A DNA stretch of 64,000 bases from Neisseria leonii (GCF_028776105.2 NZ_CP145606.1:372001-436000); one strand, 5' to 3'. Positions 29,900-38,614 are shown, counted from the stretch's first letter. Numbers and translations: made by a program. The notes: generated by a model from the letters alone, not told the origin.

Positions 29900-31927
29900 A
29901 TGCAGATTATCCAATACGAACACTCCCCCTTCAAACTCCACCAGCCCTTTCCCCCCGCCGGCGACCAGCCCGCCGCCATCGCGGGATTGTTGGAAGGCCT
30001 TTCAGACGGCCTTGCCTATCAAACGCTGTTGGGGGTAACCGGCTCGGGCAAAACCTACACCATGGCCAATGTCATCGCGCAAAGCGGCCGTCCCGCGATT
30101 ATTATGGCGCACAATAAAACGCTGGCGGCGCAGCTTTATGCCGAAATGCGCGAGTTTTTCCCCGAAAATGCGGTGGAATATTTCGTTTCCTACTACGATT
30201 ACTACCAGCCCGAAGCGTATGTGCCGTCGCGCGATCTGTTTATCGAAAAAGATTCCGCGATTAACGAACACATCGAGCAGATGCGCCTGTCCGCCACCAA
30301 AAACCTGATGACGCGCAACGACGTGATTATCGTCGCCACCGTGTCCGCCATTTACGGTATCGGCGACCCCACCGAATATCAGCAGATGGTGCTGTCGGTG
30401 AAAGAGGGCGACACCATGGAACAGCGCGACATCATTTCCACCCTCGTTTCCATGCAATACGAGCGTGGGGATATGGACTTCAAACGCGGCTCGTTCCGCG
30501 TGCGCGGCGATGTGATTGACGTTTACCCCGCCGAAAGCTCGGACAACGCATTGCGCATCAGCCTGTTTGACGACGAAATCGACCGCCTCGACCTGTTCGA
30601 CCCGCTCACGGGCGGCAGCCTGCAACGCGTCGGCCGCTACACCGTATTCCCGTCCAGCCATTACGTTACCCCGCGCGATACGGTTTTGCGCGCCTGCGAG
30701 GGCATCAAACAGGAATTGCGCGAACGCATCGAATTTTTCGGCCGCGAAAACCGCCCCGTCGAGCAGCAGCGCATCGAGCAGCGTACGCGCTTCGATTTGG
30801 AAATGCTGTATGAAATGGGCTTCTGCAAGGGCATTGAAAATTACAGCCGCCACTTTTCCGGCAAAAAAGAAGGCGAGCCGCCGCCCACATTAATGGACTA
30901 TCTGCCCGACAACGCCATCATGTTTATCGACGAGAGCCACGTTACCGTCAGCCAAATCGGCGGCATGTACAAAGGCGACGCCAGCCGCAAACAGAATCTG
31001 GTGGACTACGGTTTCAGGCTGCCTTCCGCGCGGGACAACCGCCCGCTCAAATTCCACGAATTTGAAAAAATCATGCCGCAAACCATTTTTGTTTCCGCTA
31101 CGCCCGCCCAATACGAAGCAGAACACGCCGGACAGGTGGTCGAACAAGTCGTGCGCCCCACCGGCCTTGTCGATCCGCAAATCGAAATCCGCCCCGTCGC
31201 CACGCAAGTAGACGATTTACTGAGCGAAATCAACGGCCGCATCGCCAAAAACGAACGCGTACTCGTTACCACGCTGACCAAACGCATGGCCGAGCAGCTG
31301 ACCGACTATTACAGCGAACTGGGCGTGAAAGTGCGTTATCTGCACAGCGATATTGACACTGTCGAACGCGTGGAAATCATCCGCGATTTGCGCTTGGGAC
31401 TGTTTGACGTGCTTGTCGGCATCAACCTTTTGCGCGAAGGCCTAGACATTCCCGAAGTGTCGCTGGTCGCCATTCTCGATGCCGACAAAGAAGGCTTCCT
31501 GCGTTCCCACCGCAGCCTGATCCAAACCATAGGCCGCGCCGCCCGCAACGTCAACGGCGTGGCGATACTGTATGCCGACAAAATCACCGATTCGATGCAG
31601 GCCGCCATCGACGAAACCGAACGCCGCCGCGAAAAACAGATGAAATTCAACCAAGAACACGGCATCGTGCCGACCCAAATCAATAAAAAGGTCAAAGATA
31701 TTATTGACGGCGTTTATCATGACGAAGACAGCGGCAAAGGCCGTCTGAAAGGCAAAGGCAAGGTGCAGGTGGGCAAAATCCGCAGCGAAGAAGATGCGGT
31801 GAAAGAAATCGCCCGCTTGGAAAAAGCCATGCAGCAGGCGGCACGCGATTTGCAGTTTGAAGAAGCGGCGGTGTTGCGCGATCGGATTCGGGGGATTAAG
31901 GAAGGGTTGTTGTTTGGGGCGGAGTAG
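29900..31927 (+). CDS. uvrB: Excinuclease ABC subunit B
   Basis: DNA-damage-verifying helicase-like subunit of nucleotide excision repair. The ATG at 29900 ([11 protein letters not shown]) gives 675 residues, the family length; open frame further upstream is not coding. Walker A G-V-T-G-S-G-K-T lies at 45-52, the beta-hairpin region [10 protein letters not shown] near 93, helicase motifs D-E-S-H near 340 and Q-T-I-G-R-A-A-R-N near 540, and the C-terminal UVR motif ([18 protein letters not shown]) that contacts UvrC. A DUS at 29999-30010 is translated as L-S-D-G-L. Confidence 0.98.
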   Translation: MQIIQYEHSPFKLHQPFPPAGDQPAAIAGLLEGLSDGLAYQTLLGVTGSGKTYTMANVIAQSGRPAIIMAHNKTLAAQLYAEMREFFPENAVEYFVSYYDYYQPEAYVPSRDLFIEKDSAINEHIEQMRLSATKNLMTRNDVIIVATVSAIYGIGDPTEYQQMVLSVKEGDTMEQRDIISTLVSMQYERGDMDFKRGSFRVRGDVIDVYPAESSDNALRISLFDDEIDRLDLFDPLTGGSLQRVGRYTVFPSSHYVTPRDTVLRACEGIKQELRERIEFFGRENRPVEQQRIEQRTRFDLEMLYEMGFCKGIENYSRHFSGKKEGEPPPTLMDYLPDNAIMFIDESHVTVSQIGGMYKGDASRKQNLVDYGFRLPSARDNRPLKFHEFEKIMPQTIFVSATPAQYEAEHAGQVVEQVVRPTGLVDPQIEIRPVATQVDDLLSEINGRIAKNERVLVTTLTKRMAEQLTDYYSELGVKVRYLHSDIDTVERVEIIRDLRLGLFDVLVGINLLREGLDIPEVSLVAILDADKEGFLRSHRSLIQTIGRAARNVNGVAILYADKITDSMQAAIDETERRREKQMKFNQEHGIVPTQINKKVKDIIDGVYHDEDSGKGRLKGKGKVQVGKIRSEEDAVKEIARLEKAMQQAARDLQFEEAAVLRDRIRGIKEGLLFGAE

Positions 31928-31973
31928 TAAGTGCTATTTATTTTTTAAATTTAAAAAGTTGTATGGGTGATAT

Positions 31974-32792
31974 ATGAGTGAACAATTATTTTTGAACATT
32001 AGTCTTAATTTGGCTGTATATGTACTGGCATTTATTCCAGTTATTGTGAACTTCTTTTTTATCAGAAAATTTAACTCAAATAAGTGTAAAGTAAATTACC
32101 AACCAGTAGAGCAAGATAAATCAGAAAAGTACTTGAAATTTATTTTGTATTTAGCATCTGGTTATTATGGATTATTATTTTTGATATGTCATTTCTTGCA
32201 GATCTTACAGAAATCACCAGAAGAATATAAAAAAATACTAGAAGAGTATAAAAATGGCGATGTTGTCATCAATGCTACTATTATTTTTCTATTAAGTTGG
32301 TTTTTCTTTTTATTCGGATTCTATAAATTAGCCGTTAATAAAAGGCTAGATTCAATAAAATTTAACATAGTAATGTTGGCAGCAATTTCTATTGCAATAA
32401 TCATGTCAGTACTTAGTGAGACTGAAAATTTTATATTGAAAGTTGTTTATAATTTCGCATATGTAAGTGTTCCTGCTTTTACTGTATATATAATTCAAAA
32501 GCAAGATTCAGAATCTAGTAATGAAAAAATTAATGCAATATTAGATAGAGTTAGCAATATTGAAAAAGAGATATCACAAATAAATGAAAAAATAAGGAGC
32601 AAAATCATCAAAATTGCAAGCCAAAGAGTTTTTGGGAAAAATTTAAAGAATTTTTTGGATTTATCTAGCAAGTCTGAAAAACACATTTTCCTGTTTTTCA
32701 GCTGGCCTAGTCGGATACTTGTATCCGATATTTCCCGAGCATTCCGCCAAATGTCGGATTCGAGAATCCGACCTACATTTAAGGCCGTCTGA
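31974..32792 (+). CDS. AT-rich membrane and coiled-coil protein, C-terminus formed by a repeat
   Basis: Unrecognised 272-residue protein, strikingly AT-rich compared with everything around it, so probably acquired. Five hydrophobic segments are visible (about residues 11-30, 56-78, 101-121, 129-148 and 152-174). A charged stretch with coiled-coil character follows (about 179-212: I-L-D-R-V-S-N-I-E-K-E-I and continuing). The last 30 residues or so are encoded by a palindromic repeat beginning at 32708 and end in a DUS (F-K-A-V-stop). The natural end was probably near residue 240, where a decayed DUS-like inverted pair lies (32670-32710). Membrane topology with a cytoplasmic coil recalls some phage-defence effectors, but there is no domain evidence. 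Confidence 0.65.
   Translation: MSEQLFLNISLNLAVYVLAFIPVIVNFFFIRKFNSNKCKVNYQPVEQDKSEKYLKFILYLASGYYGLLFLICHFLQILQKSPEEYKKILEEYKNGDVVINATIIFLLSWFFFLFGFYKLAVNKRLDSIKFNIVMLAAISIAIIMSVLSETENFILKVVYNFAYVSVPAFTVYIIQKQDSESSNEKINAILDRVSNIEKEISQINEKIRSKIIKIASQRVFGKNLKNFLDLSSKSEKHIFLFFSWPSRILVSDISRAFRQMSDSRIRPTFKAV
32708..32776. repeat. Palindromic GTCGGAT element, copy 1
   Basis: Two small hairpins (GTCGGATAC-GTATCCGA and GTCGGATTC-GAATCCGAC type) flank about 24 bases, and the outer ends are inverted repeats ending ATCCGACCTAC. It lies inside the end of the AT-rich gene and supplies its last codons. Confidence 0.75.
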
Positions 32793-32902
32793 AAATAGGT
32801 TGCCTGCTTTTTCAGACGGCCTTTTGCGCTATATCGAAAGCGTGTGCGCGGATTGGTTTACTATGGTTTTTTTGATGGGGGGTAAACCATGTTACAGCAA
32901 GA

Positions 32903-32927
32903 GTAGGTCGGATACTTGTATCCGACA
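32903..32927. repeat. Palindromic GTCGGAT element, half copy
   Basis: Only the left hairpin (GTAGGTCGGATACTTGTATC then CGAC) is present, without the right half. It lies directly after the truncated gene start of the first duplicated segment. Confidence 0.7.
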
Positions 32928-32991
32928 AAATGTTTAATCTTTTGCTGTTTTCAAGGATTGCGACTTAATCGGCGTGGCAAGTTTAGCCGGC

Positions 32992-33062
32992 GTAGGTCGG
33001 ATACTGGTATCCGACATTTCCCGAACACTCCGCCAAATGTCGGATTCGAGCATCCGACCTAC
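32992..33062. repeat. Palindromic GTAGGTCGGAT element, copy 3
   Basis: Complete copy with both hairpins and terminal inverted repeats GTAGGTCGGAT and ATCCGACCTAC; its interior matches copy 1 (TTTCCCGAACACTCCGCCAA). Confidence 0.8.
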
Positions 33063-33173
33063 ATTGAAGGCCGTCTGAAAATAGGTTACCCGCTTTTTCA
33101 GACGGCCTTTTGCGCTATATCGAAAGCGTGTGTGGCGGATTGGTTTACCATGGTTTTTTGATGGGGGTAAACT

Positions 33174-33788
33174 ATGTTGCGGTCTGAACATTGCGGAATA
33201 TTCGAGTTGCCGTTTTTCCAGTTTGCACAAATGAAGCGTTCTTGTCCCGAGCGGATTGATGATATTAAGGCGGCACACCGTGCGGCTTGGCTGGTGTGGC
33301 GGCAGACGGTGGAAGCGGTGGCGGCGGATTTGGGGGCGGGGTTTGCACCGCCGCATATCGAGCGTTGGTGTAACGGCTGGCAGGTGCGGGCGCATTTTTT
33401 TGCGTATTTTAAATACGAGTGTTACCGTGATTCGGCCGTGATGATTGCGCTGCTGCTCAACCGCCGCCGTTTGAGTGTGCATCTGGATTGGCACAGCCAC
33501 CGCGCGGCGCAGTCGGTATCGTCTTTGGCGCAATACCGTCAATGGACGCAGGCTTTGGCGGGCGGGGCGTTTGATGATTGGCCGATGTGGCGCGACAGCG
33601 ATGGGGAGTATGCCGATTATCCGTCAGCGGCCGAACAGCGTGCGGCAGGTTTGGCCTTGGACGGAGATGATTTTTTCTGTATCGGCCGCCATATCGAGCG
33701 TGCGGAAATCGGTAAAACGGATTGTACGGCATGGCTGGCAGCGCAAGTCCGTGCATTGCAGCCGCTGTATGAGGCCTGTTTCCGTTAG
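33174..33788 (+). CDS. Hypothetical protein, possibly HI_0552 family
   Basis: A 204-residue soluble protein of normal regional composition. Segments such as F-E-L-P-F-F-Q-F-A-Q-M-K near residue 10, H-F-F-A-Y-F-K-Y-E near 73 and L-S-V-H-L-D-W-H-S-H near 99 remind me of the HI_0552 family, some members of which carry an unproven glucose-6-phosphate dehydrogenase label. I would not give it that function. Its 5' region is duplicated 285 bases upstream, and it is hemmed in by repeats on both sides. Confidence 0.6.
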   Translation: MLRSEHCGIFELPFFQFAQMKRSCPERIDDIKAAHRAAWLVWRQTVEAVAADLGAGFAPPHIERWCNGWQVRAHFFAYFKYECYRDSAVMIALLLNRRRLSVHLDWHSHRAAQSVSSLAQYRQWTQALAGGAFDDWPMWRDSDGEYADYPSAAEQRAAGLALDGDDFFCIGRHIERAEIGKTDCTAWLAAQVRALQPLYEACFR

Positions 33789-33876
33789 GCCGTTCATTGC
33801 AGGCCGTCTGAAAAGGGCAAGAGCGTTTTCAGACGGTTTTATTGATTTCCGTATTGGCGGAATGGGTGGCAGAAAC

Positions 33877-33972
33877 GTAGGTCGGATACGGGTATCCGAC
33901 ATCATTTTTGGCGGTTGTGATGGCATGGGCTTGGTTTATGGTGGAAATGTCGGATTCGAGAATCCGACCTAC
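33877..33972. repeat. Palindromic GTAGGTCGGAT element, copy 4 (long-interior type)
   Basis: Same terminal inverted repeats and hairpins as copies 1 and 3, but a longer and unrelated interior of about 45 bases shared with copy 5. Confidence 0.8.
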
Positions 33973-34070
33973 TGTTTGGTAAGGCCGTTATTATTTCCAG
34001 CCGTCTGAAAAAGGGGGAGTGTTTTCAGACGGCTTGGATTATTTCCGCATCGGCGGAATGGGTTACAGAC

Positions 34071-34171
34071 GTAGGTCGGATTCTTGAATCCGACTTATTA
34101 TTTTTAGCGGTTGTGATGGCATGGGTGGGTCAGTTTATGGTGGAAGTGTCGGATTCTAGAATCCGACCTAC
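34071..34171. repeat. Palindromic GTAGGTCGGAT element, copy 5 (long-interior type)
   Basis: Ends GTAGGTCGGAT and ATCCGACCTAC. The left hairpin here is GTCGGATTCTTGAATCCGAC, a compensated change relative to the GGATAC/GTATCC form of the other copies, so pairing has been preserved. Confidence 0.8.
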
Positions 34172-34290
34172 CAAGTTCGGCAAAGGTTTTATGATGATAG
34201 GCCGTCTGAAAACGGGTTGGTGTTTTCAGACGGCCTTTTATGGACAAACCGGTACACGGATTCGGACGGCGGGGCCGTCTGAGAGATGCG

Positions 34291-36888
34291 TCAGGCGGCT
34301 TGATTGGCGAGGAAGTCTTGTGCGAAGCGTTGCAGTACGCCGCCTGCTTCGTAGATCAGGACTTCTTCCGCCGTATCCAGGCGGCAGGTGACGGGGACTT
34401 CGACGGTTTCGCCGTTGCGTCGGCGGACAATCAGGGTCAGGTCGCCGCGCGGGGTGCGGCGGCCGGCGACATCGTAGGTTTCCGTGCCGTCCAGTTGCAG
34501 GGTGTGGCGGTTGGTGCCGGTTTTGAATTGCAGCGGCAGTACGCCCATGCCGATCAGGTTGGTGCGGTGGATACGCTCGAAGCCTTCGGCGACAATGGCT
34601 TCCACGCCTGCCAGTCTGACGCCTTTGGCCGCCCAGTCGCGGCTGGAACCCTGCCCGTAGTCGGCACCGGCGATGATAATCAGCGGCTGTTTGCGGTTCA
34701 TATAGGTTTCGATGGCTTCCCACATCCGCATCACGGTGCCTTCCGGTTCGACACGTGCCAGTGAACCCTGACGGGTGCTGCCGTCTGCATTTTTCACCAT
34801 TTCGTTGAACAGTTTGGGGTTGGCTAGGGTGGCGCGTTGCGCGGTCAGATGGTCGCCCCGGTGGGTGGCGTAGGAGTTGAAGTCTTCTTCCGGCAAGCCC
34901 ATTTTGGCCAGGTATTCGCCTGCCGCGCTGGCGGGCAGAATGGCATTGGACGGGGAGAGGTGGTCGGTGGTGATGTTGTCGGGCAGAATCGCCAGCGGAC
35001 GCAGGCCGGTCAGCGTGCGTTCGGCTGCCAGTGCGCCTTCCCAATACGGCGGACGGCGGATATAGGTGGACATCGGCCGCCAGTCATACAGCGGGGTGGC
35101 AGTTTTGCCGCTGCGGCCGGTGTCGAACATGGGGATGTACACATCGCGGAACTGCTGCGGTTTCACATATTCGGCCACCACGGCATCGATTTCTTCATCG
35201 CTCGGCCAGATGTCTTTCAGGCGGATTTCGCGGCCGTCTGAAATGCCCAGTACGCCGTTTTCAATGTCGAAGCGGATACTGCCTGCAATCGCGTAGGCCA
35301 CCACCAGCGGCGGCGAGGCCAGAAAAGCCTGTTTGGCATAGGGGTGGATGCGGCCGTCGAAATTGCGGTTGCCCGACAGGACGGCGGTGGCATACAGGTC
35401 GCGGTCGATAATTTCCTGCTGGATTTCCGGGTCGAGTGCGCCGCTCATGCCGTTGCAGGTGGTGCAGGCGAAGGCGACGATGCCGAAGCCGATCTGTTCC
35501 ATTTCGGACAGCAGCCCTGCTTCTTTCAGATAGATTTCTGCGACTTTGGAACCAGGGGCGAACGAGGATTTGACCCACGGTTTGCGTGTCAGTCCCAGCC
35601 GGTTGGCATTGCGCGCCAAGAGGGCGGCGGCCACGACATTGCGCGGATTGGATGTGTTGGTGCAGCTGGTAATCGCCGCAATGATGACGGCACCGTCGGG
35701 CATCAGGCCGTCTGAACGGGTTTCGTAGGGCGCGGCGATGCCTTTGGCGGCCAGATCGGCGGTGGCAAAACGGGCGTGCGGGTTGCTGGGGCCGGCCATA
35801 TTGCGCGTGACGGCGGACAAATCGAAAGTCAGCACGCGCGGATAAACGGCGTTTTTCAGGCTGTCTGCCCACAGACCGGCGGTTTTGGCATAGGTTTCGA
35901 CCAGTCTGACCTGTTCTTCGTCGCGGCCGGTCAGTTTCAGGTAGTCGATGGTTTGGCGGTCGATGGCGAACATGGCGGCCGTTGCGCCGAATTCGGGGGT
36001 CATGTTGGAAATGGTGGCACGGTCGCCCACCGTCAGATTGTCCGCGCCTTCGCCGAAAAATTCCACGAATGCACCGACCACGCGTTCTTTGCGCAGAAAT
36101 TCGGTCAGTGCCAGCACAATATCGGTGGCGGTGATGCCCGGGCGGCGCCGGCCGGTCAGTTCCACGCCGACCATATCGGGTGTACGCATCATCGAGGGGT
36201 GGCCGAGCATCACGCATTCGGCTTCCAGCCCGCCCACGCCGACGGAAATCACGCCCAGCGCGTCGGTGTGCGGCGTGTGGCTGTCCGTGCCGACACAGGT
36301 GTCGGGAAAAGCCGCGCCGTTCTGTACCTGTACCACCGGCGACATTTTTTCCAGATTGATTTGGTGCATGATGCCGTTGCCCGCCGGAATGACATCAACG
36401 TTTTCAAATGCGGTTTTGCTCCAATTGATGAAATGGAAGCGGTCGTCGTTGCGGCGGTCTTCGATGGCGCGGTTTTTGGCGAAAGCATCGGGGTCGTCCC
36501 CGCCGTGCTCCACCGCCAGCGAGTGATCGACAATCAGTTGGGTCGGCACCACGGGATTGATTTTTTCGGGGTCGCCGCCTTTTTCGGCAATGGCATCGCG
36601 CAGGCCGGCCAAATCCACCAGAGCCGTCTGCCCCAGAATGTCGTGGCAGACCACGCGGGCGGGATACCACGGAAAATCCAAGTCCTGCCGCCCTTCGATA
36701 AGTTGGGTCAGATAGTCGGCAAGGCGGGCGGGATCGGCGCGGCGCACCAGTTGCTCGGCCAGTATCCGTGCGGTATAGGGCAGGGTATCGTATGCGCCGG
36801 GTTGGATGTCTTCGCAGGCGGTGCGTGCGTCGTAGTAGTCCAGACCGGTGCCGGGCAGAGGTTTGCGGTAGAGGGTATCGGTATTCAT
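34291..36888 (-). CDS. acnD: Fe/S-dependent 2-methylisocitrate dehydratase AcnD
   Basis: Aconitase-family enzyme of the methylcitrate cycle that dehydrates 2-methylcitrate. The 865-residue product fits AcnD better than AcnA: N-terminus R-K-P-L-P-G-T-G-L-D-Y-Y-D-A-R, and V-C-H-D-I-L-G-Q-T-A near residue 83. Cluster cysteines lie in T-S-C-T-N-T-S-N near 408 and A-C-T-T-C-N-G near 474. A C-terminal swivel domain with G-Q-G-S-S-R-D-W-A-A-K-G is present. A DUS inside is translated as R-S-D-G-L. It is on the same strand as prpB and prpC upstream. The usual partner gene prpF is not next to it; repeats lie directly downstream. Confidence 0.93.
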   Translation of the reverse strand: MNTDTLYRKPLPGTGLDYYDARTACEDIQPGAYDTLPYTARILAEQLVRRADPARLADYLTQLIEGRQDLDFPWYPARVVCHDILGQTALVDLAGLRDAIAEKGGDPEKINPVVPTQLIVDHSLAVEHGGDDPDAFAKNRAIEDRRNDDRFHFINWSKTAFENVDVIPAGNGIMHQINLEKMSPVVQVQNGAAFPDTCVGTDSHTPHTDALGVISVGVGGLEAECVMLGHPSMMRTPDMVGVELTGRRRPGITATDIVLALTEFLRKERVVGAFVEFFGEGADNLTVGDRATISNMTPEFGATAAMFAIDRQTIDYLKLTGRDEEQVRLVETYAKTAGLWADSLKNAVYPRVLTFDLSAVTRNMAGPSNPHARFATADLAAKGIAAPYETRSDGLMPDGAVIIAAITSCTNTSNPRNVVAAALLARNANRLGLTRKPWVKSSFAPGSKVAEIYLKEAGLLSEMEQIGFGIVAFACTTCNGMSGALDPEIQQEIIDRDLYATAVLSGNRNFDGRIHPYAKQAFLASPPLVVAYAIAGSIRFDIENGVLGISDGREIRLKDIWPSDEEIDAVVAEYVKPQQFRDVYIPMFDTGRSGKTATPLYDWRPMSTYIRRPPYWEGALAAERTLTGLRPLAILPDNITTDHLSPSNAILPASAAGEYLAKMGLPEEDFNSYATHRGDHLTAQRATLANPKLFNEMVKNADGSTRQGSLARVEPEGTVMRMWEAIETYMNRKQPLIIIAGADYGQGSSRDWAAKGVRLAGVEAIVAEGFERIHRTNLIGMGVLPLQFKTGTNRHTLQLDGTETYDVAGRRTPRGDLTLIVRRRNGETVEVPVTCRLDTAEEVLIYEAGGVLQRFAQDFLANQAA

Positions 36889-36984
36889 GGGTTGTCCTTT
36901 GCGTTCGTTTTTCTTCTCGGGCGCCGGTTGGCATGACGGTGTTTTCAGACGGCCCCAACCGGCGGCAGGCCGTCTGAAAATGCT

Positions 36985-37122
36985 TTATTGCAGCAGAGCC
37001 GTGACCGCGCCCGGCAGTTTGGCCGCACCGCGCCGTTTTTGTTCGACCACAATGGCGGCAGCGGCCGCAGTCATCAGAAACGCCCGGAGCATCAGCGTGT
37101 TGTCGGCGGAAATCAGCGGCAT
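36985..37122 (-). CDS. Small 45-residue membrane protein upstream of acnD
   Basis: Short ORF with a very strong GGAGG ribosome binding site seven bases before its ATG. The product (M-P-L-I-S-A-D-N-T-L start) has one alanine-rich hydrophobic segment (about residues 12-26) and a basic tail (E-Q-K-R-R-G-A-A-K). It lies between the DUF1543 gene and acnD on the same strand, with an overlapping DUS just after the stop. Function unknown; translation is suggested by the ribosome binding site. Confidence 0.55.
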   Translation of the reverse strand: MPLISADNTLMLRAFLMTAAAAAIVVEQKRRGAAKLPGAVTALLQ

Positions 37123-37155
37123 AAATCCTCCTGCAAACAGTCAAGCCGGGAATCG

Positions 37156-37659
37156 TCAAATCGGCAGATAGCCCTGAAAGCCGATGGGGGCGGGCGAGCC
37201 GTCAGGGTTGGGGGTCAAATGGACGAATGCTCCGCCGATATTGTCCAGCAGCAAGACGTTGTCGATGTCTTTCAGATTGTCTTTGTGTGCCGAACCGTGC
37301 CCGGGCAGCAGCACGGCGAGGGCTTTTTGTTTGGCCGTTTCGGGCGACGGGGCGACGAACAGGCCGAATGCGTGCTGTTCGGCCAGACAGTCTTTGCGGT
37401 AGCCGCCGACATTGACAAAATACAGCTTCTGCCCGTTGTTTTCGGGAGCAGTGCGGTCAAGCCGCACATCGTGGCCGTCAGCCCAGTTCACGACCTGCCA
37501 ACCGTCGATGTGGATTTTGCCGGCATCGCCGAACCAGGCCGCTTTGAGGGCGGGGACGGCTTCGCGCCAGTCGCGGCAGGCGGCAAACTGCACATCGTGT
37601 ACTTCGATATTCGCGCGTCCGGCGTGGCCGCCCAGATAGAAAAGATAGAGCTGTTTCAT
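37156..37659 (-). CDS. DUF1543 domain protein
   Basis: A 167-residue soluble protein with the DUF1543 start M-K-Q-L-Y-L-F-Y-L-G-G-H-A-G-R-A-N-I-E-V-H-D and the internal repeat-like segment I-H-I-D-G-W near residue 50. The C-terminal half contains L-L-P-G-H-G-S-A-H-K-D and D-N-I-G-G-A-F-V-H. Family function is unknown. It lies between the prp genes on the same strand and may belong to the same transcript, though a DUS separates it from the transporter upstream. Confidence 0.82.
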   Translation of the reverse strand: MKQLYLFYLGGHAGRANIEVHDVQFAACRDWREAVPALKAAWFGDAGKIHIDGWQVVNWADGHDVRLDRTAPENNGQKLYFVNVGGYRKDCLAEQHAFGLFVAPSPETAKQKALAVLLPGHGSAHKDNLKDIDNVLLLDNIGGAFVHLTPNPDGSPAPIGFQGYLPI

Positions 37660-37747
37660 GCGCTTGCTTCCTGTTTTTGTTGATAGGGTAAGCGGCAGCG
37701 GCCGGCTGCGTATTCAGGCCGTCTGAAAACGGCCATTTTAACCATAG

Positions 37748-38614
37748 TCAGCCGCGCCTGCACCACCACACCCCCACCAGAGCCAGCACAAAGCCTGCCA
37801 TCTGCACTATGGTCAGCGTCTCGCCGAACAGCAGCCACGCCTGTACCGCTGCCAAAGGCGGGGCAAGCAGCACCAATGCCGCCGTCTGTACCGAACCGCT
37901 GCCCTGCATCAGGCGGATAAACAGATACAGCCCCAGTCCCGACAGAATGCATACCGCCCAAAACACACCCAAGGTAAAAGTAAAATTAACAATCAGCAAG
38001 TTTTCACCGAGCAGCCGAGCCAGTATGACTGCCGTGGCGGCACCTGCGGCATTTTGCAGTGCCAAAGACGGCAGCAAATCCGCCTTGCCCAGCCAGTGTT
38101 TTTGCAGCAGCAAACCGGCGGTAATCCCCAACACCGACAAAAATGCCACCGCCAGCACGCCAAATGACACGCCGGTCAAGCCCAGCGACGGCGATACTGC
38201 CAAATACAATCCGCCCAAGCCGACAATAATCCCCGCCAATGCCCTGCCATCGGTGCGTTCCCCCAACAGCAGCACGCCGATAACCAGCGTCAGCAAAGGC
38301 TGCAAACCGCCGAGTAATGCCATCAATGCCGCAGGCAGCCCCTCGCCGATTGCCCAGTAGCTGCCGCCCAAATACAGCCCGTTGCTCAGCAGTCCGACCA
38401 TAAAATGCCGCCCCCATGCACGCACGGGCGGATAGGTTTGCCGCAGCACCGAAGCCAACACGCCGAACATCACGGCAGACAAGGCAAAACGGATGCCCAA
38501 GAAAATATTCGGCGATACCGTGCCGACAATCAGCCGCCCGACAATAAAGCCTGACGACCAAATCAGTACGAACAAGGCAGATAGGGCGGTATGGCGGTTT
38601 GCAGTCAACATCAT
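37748..38614 (-). CDS. EamA/DMT-family transporter
   Basis: A 288-residue inner-membrane protein with about ten hydrophobic helices and the two-fold EamA repeat. It has the typical start A-L-F-V-L-I-W-S-S-G-F-I-V-G-R and the second-half motif L-L-A-P-P-L-A-A-V-Q-A-W-L-L-F-G-E. Such proteins export amino acids or related metabolites; the substrate here is unknown. It uses codons and base composition somewhat different from the prp genes (more A/T at third positions), consistent with insertion between prpC and acnD. Confidence 0.88.
   Translation of the reverse strand: MMLTANRHTALSALFVLIWSSGFIVGRLIVGTVSPNIFLGIRFALSAVMFGVLASVLRQTYPPVRAWGRHFMVGLLSNGLYLGGSYWAIGEGLPAALMALLGGLQPLLTLVIGVLLLGERTDGRALAGIIVGLGGLYLAVSPSLGLTGVSFGVLAVAFLSVLGITAGLLLQKHWLGKADLLPSLALQNAAGAATAVILARLLGENLLIVNFTFTLGVFWAVCILSGLGLYLFIRLMQGSGSVQTAALVLLAPPLAAVQAWLLFGETLTIVQMAGFVLALVGVWWCRRG

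Larger units (their letters stand above)
32710..33178. repeat. Direct duplication of about 180 bases
   Basis: Segment 32710-32893 recurs at 32996-33178 with only scattered differences. Each copy holds one palindromic element, a DUS pair (near 32782-32823 and 33068-33109) and a common upstream region. In the second copy this runs into the start of the next gene; in the first it ends in ATG plus four codons and a stop, a truncated copy of that gene start. Together they fill the 381-base gap between the two genes. Confidence 0.8.
33802..34171. repeat. Second local duplication with DUS and palindromic elements
   Basis: Segment 33802-33972 recurs in diverged form at 33999-34171. Each copy has, in order, a DUS pair, a CGGCGGAATGGGT stretch, a left hairpin, an interior with GCGGTTGTGATGGCATGGG, and a right hairpin ending ATCCGACCTAC. 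This accounts for nearly all of the roughly 500 bases between 33789 and 34290; no gene is present. Confidence 0.75.

Noticed and set aside
33174..33788. Glucose-6-phosphate dehydrogenase label sometimes given to HI_0552-like proteins
   Set aside because: No dinucleotide-binding motif or G6PD active-site sequence is visible; I kept it as hypothetical.
32708..34171. Possible CRISPR array because of repeated palindromic units
   Set aside because: Units are irregularly spaced, their spacers are shared between copies rather than unique, and no cas genes are near.
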